From: Ampullaceana balthica
Lineage: Eukaryota; Mollusca; Gastropoda; Lymnaeidae
Assembly: GCA_944989445.1 (NCBI GenBank)
Contig: CALYLW010000126.1
Coordinates: 434,001-498,000 of the forward strand
Direction: 5' to 3'
Length of the DNA: 64,000 bases
The notes under the pieces were generated by a model that saw nothing but the letters and a program-made list of their open reading frames with translations, made no database searches and was not told where the DNA came from. How positions within the stretch are numbered: position 1 is the first letter of the stretch; every line of letters begins with the position of its first letter. A program made the position numbers and the translations under genes. Shown here piece after piece: positions 47,006 through 58,497 of the stretch.

Positions 47006-47408
47006 TGACAAGTTCATGTAGCAAAGACGTGTTGTTGTTTGACAAGTTCATATAGTAAAGACCTGTTGTTATTTGACAAGTTCATGTAGCAAAGACCTGT
47101 TGTTGTTTGACAAGTTCATGTAGTAAAGACCTGTTGTTGTTTGACTAGTTCATGTAGTAAAGACCTGTTGTTGTTTGACAAGTTCATGTAGCAAAGACCT
47201 GTTGTTGCTTGACAAGTTCATATAGTAAAGACCTGTTGTTATTTGACAAGTTCATGTAGCAAAGACCTGTTGTTGTTTGACAAGTTCATGTAGTAAAGAC
47301 CTATTGTTGTTTGACAAGTTCATGTAGCAAAGACCTGTTGTTGTTTGACAAGTTCATGTAGCAAAGACCTGTTGTTGTTTGACAAGTTCATGTAGCAAAG
47401 ACCTGTTT
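47006..47408. repeat. Minisatellite, 34-bp unit, about 12 copies
   Basis: gacaagttcatgtagcaaag then acctgttgttgttt every 34 bp. Variants (atagtaaag, gttatttg, ctagttc) recur in the same order in two blocks, suggesting block duplication. Confidence 0.96.
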
Positions 47409-48016
47409 TTTTACTGAAAATGAAATCTTTTTCAAACCTTAAAACCAATGAAAAGTATATTCTGAGTTTTGATATGTGGTGAGTACATCGTAGATGTATA
47501 TGTAAAAGAATATCACAGCTAGATTTTATTGACACGCCTTAAAAATAAAATTGGGAAAATCAATGAGTGTATAATTCAGCTTCGTCAATTTAAAGTTAAA
47601 GTAAATATATATATATATATTTTTCTTCAAACTCATAAACTCATTTAAGCAAAAAAGTAATTGAAATATGAAGATGCAACTTGGTACAAGTGTGTCGGGA
47701 GAAGATACTTGTTAATATTCGCTGCTGATTTGGTGAGTGATAATTATGTCCGTTTTCTTACATACACTTTACCTCTCGTATTTTAAATCAAATTAAAATT
47801 GTGACAGTTTTAAAAAAGACATAAAAGTCAGTCTTTCAACATTACTGATATGTTAAACATCTAATAAAGTAAGGTTTATGTCACTTGAGCTCATCTCAAC
47901 ATGCCTTGTTAAACCTCTAATTGCAGTGAACAAGAGTTGCCTGCCTTGCAACAACCCAAGGGAAGAGACGCTCGTGGAGTCAAGAAATTAGCAACCATTT
48001 GCCGTTCTCTTAGAGT
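47409..48016. other. Unique AT-rich DNA, no feature seen
   Basis: A short TA run at about 47605-47620; otherwise nothing recognised. Confidence 0.5.
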
Positions 48017-48424
48017 CAGAGGTGTAGTCCGAGGGGCGTCCATAAAGTAAGTCACGCTATTTTTGACCATTTAAACTCCATGTCACAAACTGTCATAAAT
48101 CTCGGATCTTCCAAAGTGCATTACACTTTCGAGCAAAGATGTTGTTTTTTATTATCAAAATAATTAAAATTTAATATAAAACACCGGTACCCCCTGTCAC
48201 AAACTGTCACACTTTCTTACACCCCCTGCCCCCTCTGGAGCGTAACGTACTTTATGGACGGCCCCGTGGGGGGGTTGAGGTAAATATACTTCGGGTGCCG
48301 AGGTGCACGAGGGCCAAAATGAGACTTATTAAGTGACATTATAATGATTGAATAAGGGTAATATAGGAGGGGGTCAAAGTTTATAGTTTGTCCTGGGGCG
48401 CTAAATATCCAGGCTACGCCCATG
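48017..48424. mobile_element. Non-autonomous hAT-like element, DUF4371-type ends
   Basis: Begins cagaggtgtagtccgagggg and ends caggctacgcccatg (inverse catgggcgtagcctg), resembling the ends of hAT-1 and hAT-2 in this window. Flanks share only tagag, so no clean 8-bp duplication can be claimed. It contains a smaller MITE at 48033-48265. Confidence 0.5.
48033..48265. mobile_element. 233-bp MITE with GGGGC-CGTCCATAAAGT ends
   Basis: The left end ggggcgtccataaagtaagt and the right end cgtactttatggacggcccc are inverse repeats of about 25 bp with three differences. Interior repeats of gtcacaaactgtca. I recognise the CGTCCATAAAGTACGT style of end from invertebrate MITEs but cannot name the superfamily. 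No target duplication found. Confidence 0.7.
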
Positions 48425-48878
48425 TAGAGCGTAGAGTCCCACAGACTTGTTAATTAGTGGAAGATGTTCACTTGACGTCTGCTCTTCATAGCGGGTCAGT
48501 ACTGTTACACATCGACATCAGAGAGAAAAGATAGAAAGTGAGGGGCGTGGAACGTTCAACATTGAGATCTTTCATTTGAACTACTTTTTTACTTTTAGAA
48601 TTGATAAAACGATTGTGCTGTAGGACAAGTTCGGCCAACTGTATTTTAAAAATAATAGAGCTTAATTTACTAATGACTTTGATCTACAAAGTGCTTTCAA
48701 ATTATTATTTTTTAAAAATAAGTAATGAAGTTCTAGTTTAAGGTATTTTCTTAATGTTACATTTTCTATTATGTATACACAAATACAAATTTAAAAAATC
48801 GTTTTCAAAGTCTAGTGAAATGTGTCATATGAAATTCCGCACGGAGCTAATGTGTGTGCATTTTTTCTAAATGGTATA
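48425..48878. other. Unique AT-rich spacer
   Basis: Nothing recognised. Confidence 0.5.
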
Positions 48879-49526
48879 CAGTGGTACCTCTAGATACCAA
48901 TGCTTCAAGATACGAAGATCCAAGATACGAAAAAATCCAAGATACGAAAGACCAGAGGAAAATTTGTTGTTCCAAGATATAAAAAAACGCACTGCTAACA
49001 ACACTGGAAATAACGTGACGTCATTCAACGTGCCACCAATAGTTCTGCTCTCCTATTTGTCAATTCCAGCCCTATTACCGTGTCACAGCTGTTTGTTCGT
49101 GCGTGTCATGCATGTTTTATTTAATGTGTAGTTGGTTTGGTGTTGGTGTCCATGAATGTTTTCGTGAAATCTTTGGAAAATCGTATTTTTACATAATGGC
49201 TTCAAAAAATTTAATAATTTATCGCCTCACTCGAAAGGTAAAAATTTACAAATGTAAACATATTTTTTTTTAATTTATTTTATTCTATTTTCATTGTTTT
49301 ATTATTATTTATTTATTTGTTTGTTTTAAAATGTGTGCTTTTACGGATTGAAGAATCCTACTTTGTTTTTCTACATTTTATCATCACATTTTCAATTTTT
49401 AGTGTTGTTTCTGTGGGGCTTGGAACGGATTGAATATTTTACATGTAAATCTTTGTTCGATATACGAAAGATCCACGATAAGAAAGCCACCCTTGAACGG
49501 ATTAATTTCGTATCTCGAGGTACAAT
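48879..49526. mobile_element. Tc1/mariner pogo (Tigger)-like MITE
   Basis: The left end cagtggtacctctagatac follows a TA. The right end gtatctcgaggtac is its inverse over about 14 bp and then decays. Subterminal aagatacgaa-type words recur near both ends (48906-48960; 49460-49515). CAGTGGTACCTCGAGATAC-style ends are typical of pogo/Tigger elements. The AT-rich interior has no transposase. Confidence 0.65.
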
Positions 49527-50277
49527 TCTTTTTAAATCCATTAAAGTCAGAACGTTTTTCTCAGCTGGTTTATTTTATATGACTTGTTAACAAAAAATGT
49601 ATGTTTGCCATTGTATCGATGTTTACATCAAAATAAAACGATCATTACTCATTGATTACCACCAAGATGGAAGTTTGGACAATGACGGGCATTTTAGAAA
49701 ACAAATTAGAATATTCTCATTGGTAATGGAAAGGAGCAAGACAATATCGGGCTAAAGCTGGGTTGAATAAATGAGAAAATAAAATAGCGGACTCGGACTG
49801 AACTAAAGAAAAGACTAACACTGTTGCAGAAATCCCCACACCTTCGTTCATTCGACACACAGACACATTTCACATTATAAAATGTAAGCCGAACAAGGAC
49901 TTAGAACTTGTGAAGACCATTACTTGTCCCGGATGAACCACGGATAAACGGACTGCCCCTGCGCCACCTACGGTTGCCTGGAGACCGCATCCGCCCCTAT
50001 GGCTGCCTAAGGGAAAACTAATATACATCTAGCAATTTCCAGGGCCCTTCAGTGTAGTAAGGGCTAAAAGGATGGGATCATTGTTGAGCGTCGACCAAAT
50101 ATTAGATAATTAGGATGTAGAGTGGTGTCAAATTTCTGGTAATAGAATGTTGGTTGGGAGGCGGGGCTGGGTCTTAGCTCAACGAGGTGAGTAGGTCAAG
50201 GGGAAGCAATGTTTTTTAAGGAAACTCTTCTGAGTAGAGAGTACAGCGTCGTTAGGAATCAAGGTCAAGATCATATT
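49527..50277. other. Unique DNA, no feature seen
   Basis: Mixed composition, no tandem repeat, no recognisable coding. Confidence 0.45.
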
Positions 50278-51894
50278 TAAAACAAGAAATAAAAACTCGA
50301 ATGAGTATTTAAACGTAATTTCCAACAAGGAATTTCCGATTTTTTTATCAAGGGAAATCATTCTAGATTACAATAAAAGTCGATTTAAATAAGTAATTCT
50401 GAAACTAAACACAATATGACGTCATATCCCCCAGTGGCATAGCTAGGGTCATCAGCGCCCGGGGACATGACACACATTTACATTTTACGCCCTTTCTCGG
50501 ACCGACAGATTCTGGGGGCCCACTGAGCCCCCAAGTAATTTTTTGAAATTTCACGGTTTATTTGGTTCATTTTCGAAGCATCTGGTATTTTAATGAAGTA
50601 GAATACAGACTAATAATTCTCTATGCGATTGTAAACAATTTATTTGAAGAAAAAAAAGACTCTACTAATTATACATGACTGCAATAAACAGATTCTAGAA
50701 AAAATTGATCCTCCTTGATTTGACAGTCGCAAACTCGACAATCACGTTGTCAAAATTAATATTCTCAAATGTTTCTCTTTCGATGCTAAGGAGTGAAAGA
50801 TCATTAAGACGACATTGTCCCATGGAAGCATGTATATAAGACAAAATAACTTCAGTTTACTGAAGGACCACTCACAGCTTGAAATTGAAACAGAAATTGT
50901 TACAAGTATTTGCAGTGGAATGCACAGATTTGGAAATACGTCATCTGCATATGAAACAATAAAACCAAGAAGCTCCAAAGGAGTTTCCGGTAGAACTTCA
51001 GTCCGGGTAATAAACATCACTTTGCAGTCTCCGATTTATGTGCACAATTCATTCGTGCCCATTGATGTCGTAGAAATGTCCACAATCTAAGCAATTCTGA
51101 GGAAGTGTATAGACATTTGTCTCAGCGAGAAGGGTTTTGACGTTAATTAAAACTCCAAATTTGGTGTTTAAGTTTTTTAAGACAAAACCCGTATTGATAT
51201 CTCCTGTTGGAGCCTATCATTTAGGCTATTCAAAACACGTGCAATTTCTTTTTCTGCTGAAAGTCCTGCATCTCTTGCTAATTCTCCAGGTATCCTCCGA
51301 TGTCGTCTAATCCTTCTGTCAACCTCGATTCCCCAAGTTGTGGCTCTTGTTTTTCCATTGTCTATAGCAACTAGGATAAAATTATCACGAATGTTGACAA
51401 GTTCTTGCAGCAGCGATTCAAGATCAGATGCTGCTTCTTTGAAATTCATACGAGGATCCTGCAACCGTTTCTGGATACGATCAATTTTCCCAAGTATGAT
51501 TATAATGTTCCAGAAATGTATCAAAACTAGGAAGTTTAAGTTTAATATACCTGCCAGTAACGTTTCTGTTGTCAGGTGTCATAGTTGCATCTTCTGATAA
51601 TATTTCCAACAGCCCTAATAGTTCATACAGTCCTTCATAACGAGTTGTTGAACGAGAGAAAAACAAATACATACTTTCAACTGTTCCAAAAAACTTATAA
51701 CAACTGGATCCTGTTTAGCTAGGGTTGCCAGATACGTGGACACCAAAAGGAGGGCATAATAAAATAATAAGGAGGACGACAACGGAGGACATTTTTAAAA
51801 TTTCATTTGAGTCTTACCGGATTAAACTTAAAGTCAGTACAATTTTATTGTAATAGCTGCCACTGTTCATACAAGAGTATTTAAAAAAACGGTT

Positions 51895-52650
51895 CTTTTT
51901 TACCACGTTTTTATTAACTAGCTTTCGTTGGGCATTGTTTGTTTGTTTGTCCAAGTTTTTTTCAAATCTGCCAACGTAAAATTGAACCATTTCTGATGGT
52001 TCTAGAGATCTGAAAATTTTACCACAAATAGATCTTGGATGACAATGCATTGTATTAAAATTTCAGATCGATCGAATGTACCGTTATTAAATTATTGAAC
52101 TTTTTAGTTTATCTATAGTCTATATATAAGAAACTGTACCGTCGGCTTTTGTTGACATCCGTGAGTTCCCCCCGTGACCACATCACAATGTTTTTAAAAC
52201 GTTTGGCGGGCGCTTGTGAGGTGTTTGGTAAAATAAATAGAGGTAAAAAATATTGTTAAAAACCAAGTTTTTATTAGTGGACTAAAAAGAATAAAATAAA
52301 TAAAGGTAAAAAAATGATTTTTAAAAACTATGTTTTTACAAGCGGACCAAAAAGAAGAAAATAATTTAAAACTGGTAAGTTCAAGTACTTTCATTTAATA
52401 TGACTAAAAACGTGGGGCGGGTGTTTGGTATAAAAATTAAAGATTTCTAATTTAGAAGGCAAAAGAGAGATCTATAAGTGAGAGTATGAGTGAACTGCAT
52501 ATGTTAAACCTCATAAGCGCCCGTCCCACGTTTTTAGTCATATTAAATGAAAGTTCTTGAACTTACCAGTTTTAAATTATTTTCTTCTTTTTAGTCCGCT
52601 TGTAAAAACGTGGTTTTTAAAAATCATTTTTTTACCTTTATTTATTGCCT
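51895..52650 (-). mobile_element. Family B foldback element, copy 2
   Basis: Reverse-complement homologue of 4696-5450 over its whole length. The inverted-repeat arms are 52331-52414 and 52528-52611, with about three mismatches between arms. It sits inside hAT-3 next to the end of that element's coding remnant. No clear target duplication is visible at its edges. Confidence 0.85.
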
Positions 52651-52960
52651 TGTACACATGATTTAAGATTGTTGTATTGGTCAAACCATTGCACATCATC
52701 TACAATACCTTTCTCTTTCAAATACAATATACACACCAAAAGGTCATCAAGTTTACATTCTTTTATATTATCTAAGTACATACAATTAAAGCATTGAAAT
52801 TCATCAAAGGTTTTCATCCACTTTTCTAAGTAATTAGTGCATGCTTCATACACCAACTTAACATCTGCCAAACTCTTCTTCTTGACCACTTTCCTTAAGT
52901 CTTCTCAACATCTCCCTGACTTTCAGTGAAATAAATGTCTCCTCCAATCTATTTTTCAAA
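52651..52960 (-). pseudogene. hAT-type transposase fragment of hAT-3
   Basis: A minus-strand frame of about 80 codons, preceded by shifted fragments (EETFISLKVREMLRRL), reads LADVKLVYEACTNYLEKWM, FDEFQCFNCMYLDN and GIVDDVQWFDQYNNLKS. The pattern Y-L-x-K-W followed by F-D-Q-Y/F recalls the central part of insect and mollusc hAT transposases; this is recognition by style, not a search. It is interrupted by the family B insertion and too short to function. Confidence 0.6.
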
Positions 52961-54315
52961 ACTTACAAGGTTGTGTGAAGACTGCTCATAACCTCCAATA
53001 CTACTGTTTCTTCATTTCATTTTCACTGACTGCGATATTATTTAACCTAGAATAGATTTTTTCGTCCTTGTTTAGATTTATAAGTTTTAAAAATAGCCAT
53101 AATCTATTTTTATTTAAAGTAAACATACGATGTAATAGTTGTAAAAATGATACATAATAATCATAATATAAAATGTAAGAAAAGTCCGACATTTTAAACG
53201 ATTTTAGCTTTACCTCCGGACAGAGAACATTGAACTAAAAAGGAGGACATGTCCTCCTTCTGCCGGACGTCTGGCAACCCTATGTTTAGCTGAGTTTAAG
53301 CTGTGGTTGTTACAGTTTGCAAACAATGCTCTGTGATTTCTGGCACATATTCGCTGTTGAAGGCCGGATATATGCCCAGTCATTACATCAGCATTGTTAT
53401 GTTATTGTGACCGACAGTCGGCTAGAGGTATGTTATCATATTCCAGTTTCTCTACGATAACCCTTTCAAGGCTTGCTGCGTCTTTGGAATGTATATGAAC
53501 AAAACCTAAAAAATTATTCTTTAATGGTTAATTTATTAGTTTGAAAATCCACATGGCGCCCCTTAATGGTAAATTGGGGTATCAAAATCATGCTTTCCAA
53601 CTGGTTTGTAAAGAAGATACCTGTGGAGGTCCAAAAATCAATCTTGCAAAAGTATTTGAAATACATTAGTTAACATTAAAATAAATTTAAATAATTAATT
53701 GTAATATTCATTTTTGCACCCCTAACGTGGCGACCGGGGACTTATGCCCCCCTCACCCCCCTAGCGACGCCACTGATATCTCCTCACGCTACATCACACC
53801 AATAATGGGTCAATATAATGCGCACCACGAAACAATCTAACATAAGCATTCACAAATCTGGAAAACAAACATTAACTATCATTCTAGATTACATTAAAAA
53901 TCATTTCAAATAAACAAAGTTTGAAGCGAAACAAAACGATTGCTTTAAAAAATTGCTTCTAAAATTACGGGAGTCGAACGTAAAGAGATTTTTGAAAAAT
54001 TCCTGTTCCAACATTGTTCTAAAAATTATTAGCTATTGTTTGACGTTTGTATCAACACGATAGATGTTATGGTTGGTGAGAAATTGACAAAATACTGATA
54101 TTTTTTAGTTGTTTTTTCTCATTTTCCAGTAAATCCAGTAAACCTTTTCGGTAGTTTTTTGGCCGTTGCACATCCTTGGGCCATCCTTAGCATATTTGCA
54201 AAAGACCCGAAATCTCTATCTATTATGGTTCAGGAGGAGTTGCATGTGTAAGCTTTACAGACATTTCGAATCTATAAACGCAATTTTCCAAGAGAAATTG
54301 CGTTAAAAATATAAA

Positions 54316-56169
54316 AATTATCATTGGACACCGTAGATAAGCATAAGTTAGTATATAAAAGAAGCTGGCATATTTTGGTTCCATGAAGCTATTCGCTAAC
54401 CAGCTTGACAGAGTCGGTGGGTATTTCCGTATATTTTTTTTAACATTAATGTAAATTGTAAACTAATTTGAAATTGCATCTCAAGAAATAACTGACACAT
54501 AGATCTATAGGCAGATTAGAAACTTATTTTAAAAATATACATCCAAATACATTTAAAAAATGTACATTTTCATTAGCTAAATAAGTTAATGTCAAGTATA
54601 GAGTTAAAGCATTTCCTTAAGCTAAATAAGTTAATGTCAAGTATAGTTAAAACACCATTAGATACACGTTTAATTGGATATAATAGTAGTTTTGTTTCAC
54701 AATAAAATAAAGTAACATTTTTATATCTTAATTATAGGCATTATAGCAAATACAACTATAATTGAAAAATAGTAGTTAAATAGCCTGGTAATTGTAAACA
54801 TAAAATTTGCTTAAAGCGTGTTGTTGTTTTTTTGTTTTTTTAAAGTTAATCCATGGTCTATAAATCAAAAGAAAAAGATTATTGTACTATTGATTAGCTA
54901 AATGTAAATCATAATCAGTCTTAACATCATTATTCAAATTGGACAACATCGAAGCACAGGACTTAAGGTTACAGCATTCAGACGTCTTATCACATAACCT
55001 TTGTACAGACTTGTATGTCCAGAAATATTACCGTTTGATTTCCTATCAGGTTTTATTTCCAAGATCACGCTTTTTAAAGTTTACTATTATAATTTGTCCA
55101 ATGTTTTTTGTATTTAAATCCCTCCTAATAGTTGAGCTGGTAATTGTTTGATCTGAAGAAGTTACACGCTACATGAATATATTCGTTAGCTAATGGTGTA
55201 TGACACAAAATAACTCAATAAATATGAGTTGGTGTAATTTGTTTATTTCTCTTAAACACAGATAATTAAGTAGATATGTTTTTGTATTTTATTTAATAAA
55301 AAGCTGGGGCTGAATTATGGAAACAAAATATAATAATTTTTTTTAAAAACGATTTCCTTGAATTTATTAACATTTGTTTTCTGAACAGACCTACTAAATC
55401 ATGTGATAAATTCAATATTTATGTGTCCATTTCCAAAGTAAATGTTATATTACTCCAGCAGCGTTGCCACGAGACAATGTCACAGGTACTAGGTCATACA
55501 GACAAACTAAATTGAATTATTTTTTAAAAAAGTATTTGAAACTTTATTTAGGAAATATATATTCGTTTTTACAACAGGAAACATTTATAACAGATTTCTT
55601 TAGATAATAAACATATCCCCCCCCCCATAAATAAAACAGCAATAAAAATCCATTTTAATGCGCCTATCTCATTGCCTTGTGGAGCAGTAACATCTGAGCA
55701 AGTGGTAAAATTGATGGTATGTGTTGATCACAGAGAGTTTTTTATTGAGGAAATGTAATTCCTGGGATGGCTGCAGACCTCTAAATAATCTATATAGTAG
55801 AAATTGAATAACATTTTCAACATAATAAATCAAATAAGACAAACAGTCTTCTCGTTTCTCTAAGCTTCGCAACACGAATATTTACACAACTTAACCAGAA
55901 TATTTTAACTCACTGATCGCAGTCAAATTAATCATGGTAAGCTTCGGTAATTGTGTGTGAAGTTTAAATACGGGGAAAAACGTATCAATGACACCAGTAT
56001 GATTTAACACTGTTATCGATCAGCATTAGCGAGTTTAGAAGACGCTGAAATGGATGATTGCTGAGAATAACATTATTTACATACATTAAAGCAACACACA
56101 TGTTAATTTGATGAGGGCCGGGGAGGAAAGGGGGGAAGGGCTTCACATCCAGAGACAGTTGAGGAAATG
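54316..56169. other. Unique AT-rich DNA with a 35-bp direct duplication
   Basis: agctaaataagttaatgtca plus agtatag occurs twice (about 54575 and 54619). Otherwise AT-rich with short chance frames only. Confidence 0.5.
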
Positions 56170-56208
56170 AACCCCCCGCCTCCCCGCCTCCCCCGCCTCC
56201 CCCGCCTC
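56169..56208. repeat. C-rich (CCCCGCCT)n microsatellite
   Basis: Four to five cccgcctc units on the plus strand, immediately before the purine-rich array. Confidence 0.93.
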
Positions 56209-56235
56209 AGCTTAATTGAAAACTTTGGGAGATAT

Positions 56236-57207
56236 AAGAGCGGGGATTAGAGAGATAGGATTAGAGAGATAGGATTAGAGAGATAGGATTAGAGAGATAG
56301 GATTAGAGAGATAGGATTAGAGAGATAGGATTAGAGAGATAGGATTAGAGAGATAGGATTAGAGAGATAGGATTAGAGAGATAGGATTAGAGAGATAGGA
56401 TTAGAGAGATAGGATTAGAGAGATAGGATTAGAGAGATAGGATTAGAGAGATAGGATTAGAGAGATAGGATTAGAGAGATAGGATTAGAGAGATAGGATT
56501 AGAGAGATAGGATTAGAGAGATAGGATTAGAGAGATAGGATTAGAGAGATAGGATTAGAGAGATAGGATTAGAGAGATAGGATTAGAGAGATAGGATTAG
56601 AGAGATAGGATTAGAGAGATAGCAGGACAGAGAGATAGGATTAGAGAGATAGGATTAGAGAGATAGGATTAGAGAGATAGGATTAGAGAGATAGGATTAG
56701 AGAGATAGGATTAGAGAGATAGGATTAGAGAGATAGGATTAGAGAGATAGGATTAGAGAGATAGGATTAGAGAGATAGGATTAGAGAGATAGGATTAGAG
56801 AGATAGGATTAGAGAGATAGGATTAGAGAGATAGGATTAGAGAGATAGGATTAGAGAGATAGGATTAGAGAGATAGGATTAGAGAGATAGGATTAGAGAG
56901 ATAGGATTAGAGAGATAGGATTAGAGAGATAGGATTAGAGAGATAGGATTAGAGAGATAGGATTAGAGAGATAGGATTAGAGAGATAGGATTAGAGAGAT
57001 AGGATTAGAGAGATAGGATTAGAGAGATAGGATTAGAGAGATAGGATTAGAGAGATAGGATTAGAGAGATAGGATTAGAGAGATAGGATTAGAGAGATAG
57101 GATTAGAGAGATAGGATTAGAGAGATAGGATTAGAGAGATAGGATTAGAGAGATAGGATTAGAGAGATAGGATTAGAGAGATAGGATTAGAGAGATAGGA
57201 TTAGAGA
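56236..57207. repeat. Minisatellite, 14-bp unit, about 69 copies
   Basis: aggattagagagat in near-perfect tandem, almost all purine on the plus strand except T. A single 16-bp variant unit (agcaggacagagagat, about 56622-56637) interrupts it and foreshadows the next array. Confidence 0.97.
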
Positions 57208-57738
57208 GATAGCAGGACAGAGAGATAGGATTAGAGAGATAGCAGGACAGAGAGATAGGATTAGAGAGATAGCAGGACAGAGATATAGGATTAGAGAGAT
57301 AGCAGGACAGAGAGATAGGATTAGAGAGATAGCAGGACAGAGAGATAGGATTAGAGAGATAGCAGGACAGAGAGATAGGATTAGAGAGATAGCAGGACAG
57401 AGAGATAGGATTAGAGAGATAGCAGGACAGAGAGATAGGATTAGAGAGATAGCAGGACAGAGAGATAGGATTAGAGAGATAGCAGGACAGAAAGATAGGA
57501 TTAGAGAGATAGCAGGACAGAAAGATAGGATTAGAGAGATAGCAGGACAGAGAGATAGGATTAGAGAGATAGCAGGGCAGAGAGATAGGATTAGAGAGAT
57601 AGCAGGACAGAAAGATAGGATTAGAGAGATAGCAGGACAGAGAGATAGGATTAGAGAGATAGCAGGACAGAGAGATAGAATTAGAGATAAAGCAGGACAG
57701 AGAGATAAGATAGCAGGACAGAGAGATAGCAGGACAGA
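57208..57738. repeat. Minisatellite, 30-bp composite unit, about 17 copies
   Basis: Each unit is the 16-mer agcaggacagagagat plus the 14-mer aggattagagagat. Together with the preceding array this is a higher-order repeat that switched from a monomeric to a dimeric form. The minus strand is open for 215 codons (LSLCPAISLI units), which reflects the 30-bp length only. Confidence 0.96.
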
Positions 57739-58497
57739 GAATGAAAGTTTCAGATGTGGTACAGAACTGACATGTTTTAGCGGGAAGAGAAAGAAGGCAG
57801 TGAAGTTAGTTGCAGTCGAAACGGAGCAGGACAAAACGACTATATAGAGTTAAAGGGTTGCAAAGCGTAGTAACGATTTAAGGGGAGGAAAGAAAGAGTG
57901 AGAAAAAATGAAATTAATATTACAACGACATAAACTTTCCTATTATTTAATTCCAGCTGTACCTATTTCAGTAATGAAAACAACCAAAGAATATTTGATG
58001 TCGAGTTGGTTCGAGATATATGTAACTGAAGAGCCATACAGCCAGGGATTGTATTCAACGCGGGATGTTGTAAATAAATATGTTTTGTTATTTTATGAAT
58101 AATTATATTGACTTTATTTAAATTTCCTTGTTCAAATTTTATTGTTAGATTTGATTTATTAGGCAATTATTTTCATGTGAACTTGTGTAGAACAGACACT
58201 GAGATTGCGTAAACTTTTTCCATTGCTTACGCTGTTCTAAATTTTTTTTAAAAAGAATCAAGCTAAGAACATATAGATTTTAAAATTTTCAACCACAACA
58301 CGTACTGTATAATTCCAATTACTGAGATGGAATTAGACTTAGGGACGCCATATTAAAGTCGCATCCAGCGGTTCTCACAATGAGAGCTCGTACCGTCAAT
58401 AAAGGTAGATATGTGCATCGCACCGCTGAAATTTTGAGCAGCTGTGAGAGCAATCGTGGTAAACGTTATCAGGTATCCGCTTTTGGGGAATATATCA
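57739..58497. other. Unique DNA between giant arrays
   Basis: Nothing recognised. The minus-strand frame at 57963-58166 and the plus-strand frame at 57908-58102 are short and unassigned. Confidence 0.45.

Larger units (their letters stand above)
51720..53282 (-). mobile_element. hAT-3, second hAT-type element nested in hAT-2
   Basis: Terminal inverted repeats TAGGGTTGCCAGA and TCTGGCAACCCTA are nearly perfect over 13 bp. The 8-bp target duplication TGTTTAGC is perfect (51712-51719 and 53283-53290). Internal ggagga words near both ends are also inverted (51750-51790; 53215-53262). The 8-bp duplication and TAGGGTTGCC-type end point to the hAT superfamily. It holds a short transposase remnant and the family B foldback element. 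Confidence 0.9.
50740..53525 (-). pseudogene. DUF4371 (ZMYM1-like) hAT transposase remnant, middle to C-terminus
   Basis: Reading the minus strand from 53525, fragments include SKDAASLERVIVEKLEYDN, then NHRALFANCNNHSLN, which correspond to the RNase-H-like core of this family. After the 1.56-kb insert the text resumes with LFFSRSTTRYEGLYELL. It continues with DLESLLQELVNIRDNF and ends with the hAT dimerisation domain (LQILVTISVSISSCEWSFSK, then LKLF). Several stops and frameshifts make it non-functional. It is a different subfamily from hAT-1, judging from the distinct text at shared positions. Confidence 0.88.
50432..53775 (-). mobile_element. hAT-2, DUF4371/ZMYM1-type hAT transposon, degenerate
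   Basis: The ends cagtggcatagctaggg and ctagcgacgccactg are inverse repeats of the CAGTGGCGTAGCTAGG type. The target duplication is ATATCCCC/ATATCTCC (one mismatch). A subterminal palindrome tgggggc...gccccca lies at 50512-50533. The transposase remnant runs on the minus strand. A second element (51720-53282) interrupts it. Confidence 0.92.
50278..54315 (+). mobile_element. Family C repeat, second copy, split by hAT-2
   Basis: The left part 50278-50431 and right part 53776-54315 together match the intact copy at 2420-3096. Removing the insert and one target duplication leaves about 686 bp. The 3' hairpin (54277-54285 with 54296-54304) is conserved while its loop has changed. Confidence 0.88.

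Noticed and set aside
47006..47408. Regularly spaced repeats resembling a CRISPR array
   Set aside because: The unit repeats head to tail with no variable spacers, no cas genes are present, and the DNA is eukaryotic. The same holds for the 37-, 46- and 57-bp arrays.
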